This document shows positions 7,007 to 13,875 of a stretch of 33,464 nt of DNA, in pieces. Made by a program: the position numbers and the translations under genes. Every line of letters starts with the position of its first letter. The first letter of the stretch is position 1. A model generated the notes under the pieces. The model ran no database searches and was not told the DNA's origin. It saw only the letters and a program-made list of their open reading frames with translations. Origin of the DNA: Mycolicibacterium sp. (GTDB taxonomy: Bacteria; Actinomycetota; Actinomycetes; Mycobacteriales; Mycobacteriaceae); NCBI RefSeq assembly GCF_016462545.1, contig NZ_JAEMTA010000057.1:1-33464 (forward strand), read 5' to 3'.

Positions 7007-7815
7007 AGATGATCGAACTCGACGGCGAGGAACTGCGCTCCTGGTTCGGCTTCGGCGTCGCTGGCAACTTCGCCGGGCATCTCGAGCAGGCCGGCGAGGC
7101 GGCCGACTTCGTCAACGTCTCGAGCGAAGGCGCTGCGCCGAAGGGCATCTTCCCTTGGTACGCACCGGGTTCCGACGGATTTCTCGGCGAGTTCCCGCTG
7201 TCGCACGACCGCATCCTGCTGCCCGACAGCGATACACCGCTGAACCTGCAGATCGAGCCGGAGGTCGGACTCGCCTGCCGCGTGACCTGGCAGGGCGACA
7301 CCGTGGTGTCGCTGCAGCCGTTCGCGCTGGGTGCGTTCGACGACTGCTCGATCCGGCGCCCCGGCGCTGCGAAGATCAGTCACAAGAAGAACTGGGGTCC
7401 GGCGTCGAAGGGCGTGGCCGCGCAGTTCTTCGACATCAGCGACCTGACGCCCGACGGGCCGACGTCGACGCTGCGACTCGTGTGCCACCTGCGCACCGCC
7501 GACGGCGAGGAACACGCCTACGGCGTGGACAGCCCACTGCTCGGCTACTCCTACTACGGCGAGGTGCTGCTCGACTGGATCACCGAGCGACTCGCCAACC
7601 AGAAGGGCTCGGCCGAGACTCCGCTCGAGGACGTCGGGGCGCTGATGGTGGCCTCGGGGCATCCGTCCACAGTGCTGATCGGCATCGGCGCGACGCGATA
7701 CACCGAACTCGGCGAGTCCACCTTCCTGCAGCCGGGTGACGAGGCCATCGTGCGGGTGTACGACACCGAGTCCGACGCTTACTCTGAGCTGCGGCAGAAG
7801 GTGTCATCCCGTTAG
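7003..7815 (+). CDS. DUF5718-like protein with FAH-type fold features
   Basis: 270 residues, soluble. The sequence (MKMIELDGEELRSWFGFGVAGNFAGHLEQ at the start) matches what I remember as DUF5718; function unknown. Parts recall the fumarylacetoacetate hydrolase fold: LQIEPEVGLAC (about 83-93) resembles the metal-binding E-x-E strand, and the C-terminal VLIGIGATRYTELGE...LQPGDEAIVRVYD resembles the closing beta-strands of FAH proteins. This fold assignment is inference. The ATG overlaps the serS stop (ATGA), giving translational coupling, and the stop abuts the ribosome binding site of the MOSC gene. Confidence 0.72.
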   Translation: MKMIELDGEELRSWFGFGVAGNFAGHLEQAGEAADFVNVSSEGAAPKGIFPWYAPGSDGFLGEFPLSHDRILLPDSDTPLNLQIEPEVGLACRVTWQGDTVVSLQPFALGAFDDCSIRRPGAAKISHKKNWGPASKGVAAQFFDISDLTPDGPTSTLRLVCHLRTADGEEHAYGVDSPLLGYSYYGEVLLDWITERLANQKGSAETPLEDVGALMVASGHPSTVLIGIGATRYTELGESTFLQPGDEAIVRVYDTESDAYSELRQKVSSR

Positions 7816-7823
7816 GAGGACCG

Positions 7824-8813
7824 ATGGCTGACGTAACGGTGACCCAGCTGTGGCGGTTCCCGGTGAAGTCCATGGGTGGGCACCGGGTCGACGCGATGCG
7901 CATCGATCGGCGCGGCGTGCACGCCGACCGACTGTGGGCGGTCCGCGATCTGGAGAACGGCGTCACCGCATCGGCGCGACGCCTGCCCAAGCTGCTGGGC
8001 TGCTCGGCCGCCTACGTCACCGAACCCACGGCGTCCGCTGGCCCCGGCCAGGTGCCCGAGGTGATGATCACCTTCCCGGACGGCGCGCAGTGCTCCAGTT
8101 CGGATCCCGCTGTGCACCAGCTACTCTCCGAGCTCGTCGGCCGCGAGGTCCGGCTGACGGCGCTTCCGCCCGTGCGGGACACCAGCGAGCACCGATTGTC
8201 GGTCCGGCAGTCGAAGGCCAACTTCTCCGCCGCCGAGGTGCGTCTCGACTTCGGCCTGACCGACTCCGAAGAACTGCCGGACACGTCGGTGTTCACCACC
8301 AAGCAGATCCTGACGCTGGCGCGGTTCTCCACGCCGCCGGGCACGTTCGTCGATCTGGCCCCCGTGCACCTGATGAGCTCGACGAGCCTGGTATCCCTCT
8401 CGGAAGGCGAACCGTACGACGTGCGACGGTTCCGCCCCAACGTCCTGGTCGACGTCGACCGGCCCGACGATGACTTCCCCGAGTCGGCGTGGGTGGGCGG
8501 CGACGTCGAGATCGGTTCTGCCGCAATGCACGTCACGATCCCGACCATCCGGTGTGTGGTCCCCACCCGGCCGCAGCCTGGCCTGGACCTCGAGCGTGGC
8601 CTCACGCGGCGGCTGGTCGATCGCACCGATCGCTTTCTCGGCGTGTACGCCGACGTCACGCAACCGGGTCTGCTGAGGGTCGGCGACACCGTGTCGGTCA
8701 GGACCGCCGCGCCGCCGAGTTCCGCGCGGCGGGCGCTGGCCGCGGTCGAGAAGGCTGCGACGCGCCGGGTTCAGCGACTGCTGGAGGCAACCGTCCTGCG
8801 CGAGAAGGGATAG
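7824..8813 (+). CDS. MOSC-domain protein (MOSC N-terminal barrel plus MOSC domain)
   Basis: 329 residues. The N-terminal beta-barrel domain (1-120) starts VTQLWRFPVKSMGGHRVDAM, typical of MOSC_N. The MOSC domain follows (about 150-295), with the RFRPNVLVDVD strand and the Cys-containing IPTIRCVVPTRPQPGLD segment. MOSC proteins share the fold of the molybdenum-cofactor sulfurase C-terminal domain and of mARC amidoxime reductases; the Cys (C253) is in the position of the cysteine that ligates Mo or carries sulfur. A Mo-dependent redox or sulfur-transfer role is plausible; substrate unknown. A strong ribosome binding site (TAGGAGGA, 7813-7820) overlaps the previous stop, so it is cotranscribed with serS and the DUF5718-like gene. 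Confidence 0.9.
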   Translation: MADVTVTQLWRFPVKSMGGHRVDAMRIDRRGVHADRLWAVRDLENGVTASARRLPKLLGCSAAYVTEPTASAGPGQVPEVMITFPDGAQCSSSDPAVHQLLSELVGREVRLTALPPVRDTSEHRLSVRQSKANFSAAEVRLDFGLTDSEELPDTSVFTTKQILTLARFSTPPGTFVDLAPVHLMSSTSLVSLSEGEPYDVRRFRPNVLVDVDRPDDDFPESAWVGGDVEIGSAAMHVTIPTIRCVVPTRPQPGLDLERGLTRRLVDRTDRFLGVYADVTQPGLLRVGDTVSVRTAAPPSSARRALAAVEKAATRRVQRLLEATVLREKG

Positions 8814-8820
8814 GACCCGC

Positions 8821-9156
8821 TCAGCGGTCGAGCAACTCGTCGAGCAGCTCCACGAACTCCTTGGCGTGCAACGGCGTGAAGGCGGGGCTGGGCCGGGTAC
8901 CGGGAACGTCCAGTGTCACCAGCGTCGACTTGATCGGGCGCTTGACATCCAACGGCAGCCAGCGGCGCAGATCGAGGCTGCCCCAGATCCGAAAGCGGTT
9001 CATCACCAAACCCAATGGCTCCGTGCGGTATCCGCGCACCGCGCGCAGCGGGATCACCTTCGAGGTGCCCGACGGAAAGTGGTAGCGGCGCAACGTGATT
9101 GCCTGCCGGTCCAACTGGATCAGGCCATCGTCGTACTGCGCGGGGGAGGCGGTCAC
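8821..9156 (-). CDS. Small PH-like protein coupled to the MBL/Rieske gene (Rv3819-like)
   Basis: 111 residues from the GTG at 9156, which overlaps the preceding stop (GTGA), so a longer frame starting at 9402 is not the gene. Predicted mostly beta: DDGLIQLDRQAITLRRYHFP, SKVIPLRAVRGYRTEP and RFRIWGSLDLRRWLPLD, then a C-terminal helix (HAKEFVELLDELL), the order of a compact pleckstrin-homology-like fold. It corresponds by size and place to M. tuberculosis Rv3819, of unknown function. The strict overlap with the MBL/Rieske gene suggests a subunit or regulator of that protein. It ends seven bases from the convergent MOSC gene. Confidence 0.8.
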   Translation of the reverse strand: MTASPAQYDDGLIQLDRQAITLRRYHFPSGTSKVIPLRAVRGYRTEPLGLVMNRFRIWGSLDLRRWLPLDVKRPIKSTLVTLDVPGTRPSPAFTPLHAKEFVELLDELLDR

Positions 9157-10697
9157 GCCTTGGCGCTCCTGAGCTCGTGGCCCTTCGACGTCAAGCACCG
9201 GCCGTTGGTCAGATTCCACGACCAACCGTGCAGATTGCACGTCAACGTCGTGCCCTCGATGACGCCGAACTTCGACAGATCCGCCTTCAGGTGGGGACAC
9301 CGGCGCTGAATCTCCCAGCCGTCCAGGGTGATCGACGCCGAATCGTCGTGGGCCTCGGCGAACCAGCCGTCCGCATACGCGATGCGCTCGTCGGTCAGGC
9401 ACTTGAAGAACGTGTAGAGGTACTCGTTGTAGCCCCCTACCCGCCAGGCCGTGAACCGGGTCGACAGGAAGATGGTGTTGACCCAGTCGGGTTCGTCGTC
9501 GCGCAGTACGGTGCGGACCAGCTCTGGGGCGATCTCGAAGCCGTAGCGGAACTTCTCGTCCGGAATCGGTTCGCGGACAACTCGTTTCGGAAAGTCCAGC
9601 ACGACGGTCTCGCGTCCCAGGCGAAGTTCGACCGGGTAACCGATGCCGTCGCAGATCTGATCGCTCTGCAGCATGATCGGTTCGAACTTGGCCCGCAGCG
9701 GCTCCAGTAGCGGCTCACCGTCGGCGGCGGCCCAGCCGGCCTTTGCGGCGGCCAGCACCGGCGTCATCCGCTGCGCGTACTGCTCGATGTAGGCGGCCTT
9801 GCCGTCGGTGAAGATCGTCTCGGGTTCGGCGACCGGATGGTCCAATGAATGCAGTTGCGCACCAGTGAAATTCGCGGTCGATCCGGGAATCATCAGGAGG
9901 CCGCCGTCGTGGCCGTTCTTCCGCAACTGGTCCAGGAACACCACTTGGTCGGGGAAGATGTTCGCCGGATCGCCGTGGTCGTCGTTGAGGTAGCGCAACT
10001 CTGCATCCAAGAAGCACGGCGGGCCCGCGGACGGCACCACCCAGGTGGCGCCGACCTGCGCGATGTACTGCCGAGAACGGTCCATCTGACGCTGCCGCTT
10101 CTGGATGCCGAACGACTCCTTGGCGCGCGCGGGCATGTCATAGACCATCGGGTACCAGATGGCTCCGGAGTACTGTAGCATGTGCACGTCGACGTGGCCG
10201 AAGTTCGATTCGAGGACGTCGAGGTCGACGGGGCGCGCGTCGTTCATGTTGAAGGCGGTGGTCACGCCGTCGGACACGACCAGGCCGGAGTCCCCGATGG
10301 GGCCGTCGGCGGGCGCGCGCAGCGCAATGACCATCACGTCGAGGTCGCCCTTGGGCCCACTGAGGCGATGCTTCACCGAGTCGGTGGTCTCGAAGAAGCG
10401 GTGGAACCCGAGCGCCTCGAGCGCGCGGCGCAGGTCGGGGACCGGGAAGTCCGGCAGCAGGACCACGGCGTCCTTGTTGACGTGGGCGGCGAGGTGTTCC
10501 GGGTCGAAGTGATCCTTGTGCAGGTGGCTGACGTACAGGTAGTCGCAGTCGCCAAGGGCGTCCCAGTCCAACTGACTGTTGTCCGGGAACGGGAACCACG
10601 ACGCGAAGTAGGCCGGGTTGACCCACGGGTCGCAGAGGATGCTCCCGGCCGTGGTGTCGATCCGGAAGCCTGCATGTCCGACACTTGTGACCTGCAC
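9153..10697 (-). CDS. MBL-fold/Rieske [2Fe-2S] protein, CMAH-like with permuted domains (Rv3818-like)
   Basis: 514 residues. N-terminal metallo-beta-lactamase-fold domain with VSHLHKDHF (H58, H60, D62, H63 metal site), preceded by VGHAGF and CDPW. A middle part resembles vertebrate CMP-N-acetylneuraminate hydroxylase (CMAH): a K-x-R-rich helix, then a P-x-AG segment, a NDP-like segment and PGST. The C-terminal domain is a Rieske cluster site, C467-P-H469 and C487-N-L-H490. In CMAH the Rieske domain is N-terminal; here it is C-terminal. Likely a cytosolic hydroxylase-type enzyme on an unknown, possibly sugar-nucleotide, substrate (inference). GTG at 10697 chosen because it has GAAAGG upstream and starts the first strand; the frame extends further upstream to 10904 inside the kinase gene. 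It overlaps its small partner by 4 nt. Confidence 0.86.
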   Translation of the reverse strand: MQVTSVGHAGFRIDTTAGSILCDPWVNPAYFASWFPFPDNSQLDWDALGDCDYLYVSHLHKDHFDPEHLAAHVNKDAVVLLPDFPVPDLRRALEALGFHRFFETTDSVKHRLSGPKGDLDVMVIALRAPADGPIGDSGLVVSDGVTTAFNMNDARPVDLDVLESNFGHVDVHMLQYSGAIWYPMVYDMPARAKESFGIQKRQRQMDRSRQYIAQVGATWVVPSAGPPCFLDAELRYLNDDHGDPANIFPDQVVFLDQLRKNGHDGGLLMIPGSTANFTGAQLHSLDHPVAEPETIFTDGKAAYIEQYAQRMTPVLAAAKAGWAAADGEPLLEPLRAKFEPIMLQSDQICDGIGYPVELRLGRETVVLDFPKRVVREPIPDEKFRYGFEIAPELVRTVLRDDEPDWVNTIFLSTRFTAWRVGGYNEYLYTFFKCLTDERIAYADGWFAEAHDDSASITLDGWEIQRRCPHLKADLSKFGVIEGTTLTCNLHGWSWNLTNGRCLTSKGHELRSAKA

Positions 10698-10744
10698 GTA
10701 TGACCTTTCCGCTACCGTCCTCGCCGACGAATGCGCCGAGGCTG

Positions 10745-10750
10745 ATCCTA
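10745..10750 (-). promoter_or_regulatory. Possible -10 hexamer upstream of the MBL/Rieske gene
   Basis: TAGGAT on the minus strand fits TANNNT and lies 47 bases before the GTG, leaving a leader with a GAAAGG ribosome binding site. It overlaps the stop codon of the kinase gene, so the pair could be transcribed both from here and by readthrough. No clear -35 element. Confidence 0.3.
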
Positions 10751-11431
10751 CCGGGGCGGGCCGGCCTGCTCCTCCCAGCGGGCGCGGTAGTAGGCGAGCC
10801 GCTCGTCGTCCGCATCGATCTCGTACTCGTCGAAGAACTCGGCCGCAAACCCCGGCCCGTAGTTCCAATCCAGTGACATCGTCGCCACGGCGAGGTCCGA
10901 CCACCGGTCCGCTACCCCGAGGTCACCGAGGTCGACGTTCCCGCTGCACTGGGCATCCTCGGCGACGACGGTGTTCGGTGCGCACGGGTCGCCGTGGCAG
11001 ACCACCAGCAGATCGGCGGAGGGTGCGTCGTCAGGAATCCAGGACGGTGCACCGAACGGGCACGTCTCGACGGGCGCCGAGGCGTGCAGAAGGCGCAGGC
11101 CCTGGGCGATCGCTCGAGTGGCGGTGCGCGGACGCCTGATCCAGTCGGGGTCGACGGCCGAACGCCCCGGCAGCGCCGCGGTGTGCAGCCAGCCCGGTCC
11201 GGACGACAGGATCCTGGGCACGGAGTGATAGTCGATGGCCCATCTCATCCGCTCCTCCTCGGCGACCAGCAGTGCGGCGTGTGGCTCCGGGTATACCTTC
11301 ACGAACTCCTCGCCGGCCAGCGAGAACGTCACGCCGCCCAGGTCGTTGAGCCACACGGCGGCGACCTCGCGATCTCCCGCCAATTCGGTGACGTGCTTCG
11401 GAACGGGAACGAACTCGACGGGGTAGGTCAC
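10748..11431 (-). CDS. Aminoglycoside-phosphotransferase-like kinase (Rv3817-like)
   Basis: 227 residues from the GTG at 11431. APH/choline-kinase fold: N-lobe strands with VTFSLAGEEFVKVYP containing the ATP-binding Lys, an alpha-helix IAQGLRLLHAS, then the Brenner motif CHGDPCAPNTVV (HGD-x4-N, catalytic Asp and Mg-binding Asn) and the DLGDLG segment in the place of the DFG-like Mg Asp. Corresponds to M. tuberculosis Rv3817, an unassigned phosphotransferase; antibiotic resistance is not implied. The frame is open up to 11629, but GGAAG lies eight bases before the GTG at 11431 and the conserved N-lobe starts there. It is divergent from the acyltransferase gene (67-base gap). Confidence 0.85.
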   Translation of the reverse strand: MTYPVEFVPVPKHVTELAGDREVAAVWLNDLGGVTFSLAGEEFVKVYPEPHAALLVAEEERMRWAIDYHSVPRILSSGPGWLHTAALPGRSAVDPDWIRRPRTATRAIAQGLRLLHASAPVETCPFGAPSWIPDDAPSADLLVVCHGDPCAPNTVVAEDAQCSGNVDLGDLGVADRWSDLAVATMSLDWNYGPGFAAEFFDEYEIDADDERLAYYRARWEEQAGPPR

Positions 11432-11484
11432 TGCGCACACACTTCCACGTGGGACCTTCCACCCTGCGCCGAACACGACGGCAC

Positions 11485-11490
11485 TAGGCT
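11485..11490 (+). promoter_or_regulatory. -10 hexamer for the first acyltransferase gene (near-leaderless)
   Basis: TAGGCT fits TANNNT and ends eight bases before the GTG at 11499; no ribosome binding site is visible. The intergenic space also holds the 8-base palindrome CCACGTGG (11445-11452), whose role is unknown. Confidence 0.4.
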
Positions 11491-11498
11491 GACGAGTT

Positions 11499-12305
11499 GT
11501 GGAACCGGTATACGGAACTGTCATCGCCCTCGCCCGCTGCGTATGGCGGCTGCAGGGGCTGAAGTTCACCGTCACCGGCGTGGAGAATCTGCCTGCTACG
11601 GGCGGCGCCGTGATCGCGATCAACCACACCAGCTACTTCGACTTCACCTTCGCGGGCCTGCCCGCCTTCAAGCAGGGCCGCGGCCGCAAGGTGCGCTTCA
11701 TGGCCAAGCGGGAGGTCTTCGACTCGAAGGTCAGCGGCCCCATCATGCGCAGCCTGCGCCACATCCCGGTGGACCGCGACAGTGGCGCCGCCTCGTTCGC
11801 AGAGGCTTGCCAGAAGCTCAAGGAGGGCGAGTTGGTCGGCGTCTATCCCGAGGCGACCATCAGCCGAAGCTTCGAGATCAAGGAGTTCAAGTCGGGCGCC
11901 GCGCGCATGGCGATCGCCGCCGACGTGCCGATCATCCCGCACATCGTGTGGGGCGCCCAGCGCGTCTGGACCAAGGGCCATCCCAAGAACATGCGGCGAC
12001 CGAAGGTTCCCATCTCCGTGACCGTCGGTGAGCCGATCATGCCCACGTTGCCCGCCGCCGAGTTGACGGCGCTGCTGCACTCGCGCATGCAGCACCTCCT
12101 CGAGCAGGCGCAGAGCGCCTACGGGCAGCACCCGGCGGGGGAGTTCTGGGTGCCGCATCGGATGGGTGGCGGCGCGCCGACGCTCGCGGAAGCCAACCAG
12201 ATGGATGCCGATGAAGCCGCCGAGAAGGCCGCTCGTCGCGCCGAGCGCCTACGCGGGGAGCAATCCGGACCGAGTGCGCAGCACCGGGACGAATCCTCGG
12301 GGTAG
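11499..12305 (+). CDS. PlsC-like 1-acylglycerol-3-phosphate O-acyltransferase (Rv3816c-like)
   Basis: 268 residues, PlsC/LPLAT fold. Block I is INHTSYFDF (HX4D catalytic His and Asp, about 46-53), block II GRKVRFMAKREVFD, block III GVYPEATISRS (substrate-binding Glu/Thr), block IV IIPHIVWGAQRVW. The C-terminus has a charged Ala/Arg-rich helix (about 230-262). It would transfer an acyl group to a lysophosphatidic acid or related acceptor at the membrane inner face; the exact acceptor is unknown. GTG start with a TAGGCT hexamer eight bases upstream. It is the first gene of a plus-strand run with a second paralog and a HAD phosphatase. Confidence 0.9.
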   Translation: MEPVYGTVIALARCVWRLQGLKFTVTGVENLPATGGAVIAINHTSYFDFTFAGLPAFKQGRGRKVRFMAKREVFDSKVSGPIMRSLRHIPVDRDSGAASFAEACQKLKEGELVGVYPEATISRSFEIKEFKSGAARMAIAADVPIIPHIVWGAQRVWTKGHPKNMRRPKVPISVTVGEPIMPTLPAAELTALLHSRMQHLLEQAQSAYGQHPAGEFWVPHRMGGGAPTLAEANQMDADEAAEKAARRAERLRGEQSGPSAQHRDESSG

Positions 12306-12312
12306 TGGTGGC

Positions 12313-13056
12313 ATGGAACCGGTCTTTCGCGCCCTGGAGATCGCGGCCAAGACCGCGGTAGGAGTGACGGGTACGCGAATCACCTATCGGGGTCTGGAGA
12401 ACATCCCGGCGTCCGGTGGCGCGGTGATCGCCATCAACCACACCGGTTACCTCGACTTCCTGCCTGCTGCGCTCGCCGCCGTCCATCGTCGGCGGCGTCT
12501 GAGGTTCATGATCAAGGCCGAGATGCAGGACGTGTGGCCGGTCGACTTCCTGATCCGGCATGCGAAGGCGATCCCGGTGGACCGGAGGGCGGGCTCGGGG
12601 GCCTATGCCGTGGCGGTGGCGCGACTGCGCGAGGGCGAGATCGTCGGCGTGTACCCCGAAGCCACGATCAGCCGGAGCTTCGAGCTCAAGGAGTTCAAGA
12701 CGGGTGCCGCGCGGATGGCGTTGGAGGCGCTCGTGCCGATCGTTCCCATCATCGTCTGGGGTGCGCAGCGCATCTGGACCAAGGACCACCCGAGAAACCT
12801 GGGGCGCGCCAAGATCCCGATCAGCGTCGCGGTCGGCCCACCCCTTCCGCCAACTCCACCCGCGGGAGCACTGATGGACGACCTCCGCTCGGAGATGACC
12901 GAACTGCTGCACGAGATCCAGCAGTCCTACGATCACCCGGAGGGCGCCTACTGGGTGCCGCGTCGCCTGGGAGGTGGCGCCCCGACCATGGAAGAGGCAC
13001 GAGTGCGCGAAGACGCCGAGGTCGCCGAGCGCGCCAGGAAGGAGCGGGATCGCTAG
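12313..13056 (+). CDS. PlsC-like acyltransferase, tandem paralog (Rv3815c-like)
   Basis: 247 residues, a diverged tandem copy of the preceding gene sharing roughly half its residues by eye. Blocks: INHTGYLDFLP (HX4D), RRLRFMIKAEMQD, GVYPEATISRSFELKEFKTG and IVPIIVWGAQRIW; the C-terminus ends with a charged helix and both proteins share a YWVPRRLGGGAPT-type motif. ATG at 12313, seven bases after the previous stop. A longer frame reaching back to 12166 overlaps that gene and would add a non-homologous N-terminus. Stop TAG shares its last base with the next GTG. Confidence 0.9.
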   Translation: MEPVFRALEIAAKTAVGVTGTRITYRGLENIPASGGAVIAINHTGYLDFLPAALAAVHRRRRLRFMIKAEMQDVWPVDFLIRHAKAIPVDRRAGSGAYAVAVARLREGEIVGVYPEATISRSFELKEFKTGAARMALEALVPIVPIIVWGAQRIWTKDHPRNLGRAKIPISVAVGPPLPPTPPAGALMDDLRSEMTELLHEIQQSYDHPEGAYWVPRRLGGGAPTMEEARVREDAEVAERARKERDR

Positions 13057-13868
13057 TGCTGCCGCTCCTCATTGCCACCGACGTCGATGGCACCCTGCTC
13101 GACGAGGCCGAGCTCGTCACGCCCCGGACCAAGGCCGCGGTGCTGGCCGCCGTCGCCGCGGGTACGCAGTTCGTGCTTGCGACCGGTCGGCCACCGCGGT
13201 GGATCGCACCGGTCGTCGACGCCCTCGGCTTCGCGCCGATGGCGGTGTGTGCCAACGGTGCCGTGCTCTACGACTCGGCCACCGACCGCATCCTGTCGGC
13301 GCAGACGTTGTCCGTCGAGGTGCTCACCGAACTGGCCGAGGTCGCGACGCGCGTCATCCCCGGGGCCGGGCTCGCGGTGGAGCGGGTCGGACGCAGTGCG
13401 CACGACGCCGCGACGCCGCAGTTCCTCAGTTCGCCCGGCTACGAGCACGCCTGGCTGAATCCCGACAACACGGAGGTGTCGCTCGCCGACGTGCTGGAGG
13501 CGCCCGCCGTCAAGCTGTTGATTCGCAAGGCGGGTGCGAAGAGTGCCGACATGGCAGCGGCGTTGGCCCCGCACGTCGGCCTCGAGGGCGATCTGACCTA
13601 CTCCACCAACAACGGTCTGATCGAGGTGGTGCCCCTCGGTGTGAGCAAGGCGACCGGGGTCGACGAGGTCGCGAGGCCATTGGGCATCACCGCCGAGGAC
13701 GTCGTCGCGTTCGGCGACATGCCGAACGACATCCCGATGCTGTTGTGGGCCGGGCTCGGCGTGGCGATGGGCAACGCCCACCCCGAGGCGAAGGCGGCGG
13801 CCAACGAGGTCACGACGCCGAACTCGGACGACGGCCTGGCTCGCGTCCTCGAACGCTGGTGGCTGTAG
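13056..13868 (+). CDS. HAD-superfamily hydrolase, Cof/IIB type (Rv3813c-like)
   Basis: 270 residues. HAD motif I is ATDVDGTLLD (nucleophile Asp and +2 Asp, about 8-12), motif II LATGRPPR, motif III the Lys in SKATGVDEVARPLG, motif IV VAFGDMPNDIPML. The C2B cap lies between about 85 and 190. Such enzymes dephosphorylate sugar or other small phosphates; substrate unknown. GTG at 13056 overlaps the previous stop by one base (TAGTG) with AAGGAG at good spacing, so it is translationally coupled to the acyltransferase. It converges on the amidase gene with a 7-base gap. Confidence 0.9.
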   Translation: MLPLLIATDVDGTLLDEAELVTPRTKAAVLAAVAAGTQFVLATGRPPRWIAPVVDALGFAPMAVCANGAVLYDSATDRILSAQTLSVEVLTELAEVATRVIPGAGLAVERVGRSAHDAATPQFLSSPGYEHAWLNPDNTEVSLADVLEAPAVKLLIRKAGAKSADMAAALAPHVGLEGDLTYSTNNGLIEVVPLGVSKATGVDEVARPLGITAEDVVAFGDMPNDIPMLLWAGLGVAMGNAHPEAKAAANEVTTPNSDDGLARVLERWWL

Positions 13869-13875
13869 CTGCGCG

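Noticed and set aside
9156..9402. N-terminal extension of the small PH-like protein up to 9402
   Set aside because: It would lie wholly within the Rieske domain gene in another frame; the GTG at 9156 overlaps the stop exactly.
10748..11431. Kinase as an aminoglycoside resistance gene
   Set aside because: The APH fold is shared by many metabolic kinases; position and homology to Rv3817 give no sign of resistance or mobility.
11445..11452. CCACGTGG palindrome as an operator
   Set aside because: Only eight bases and expected by chance in high-GC DNA; mentioned within the promoter entry but not claimed as a site.
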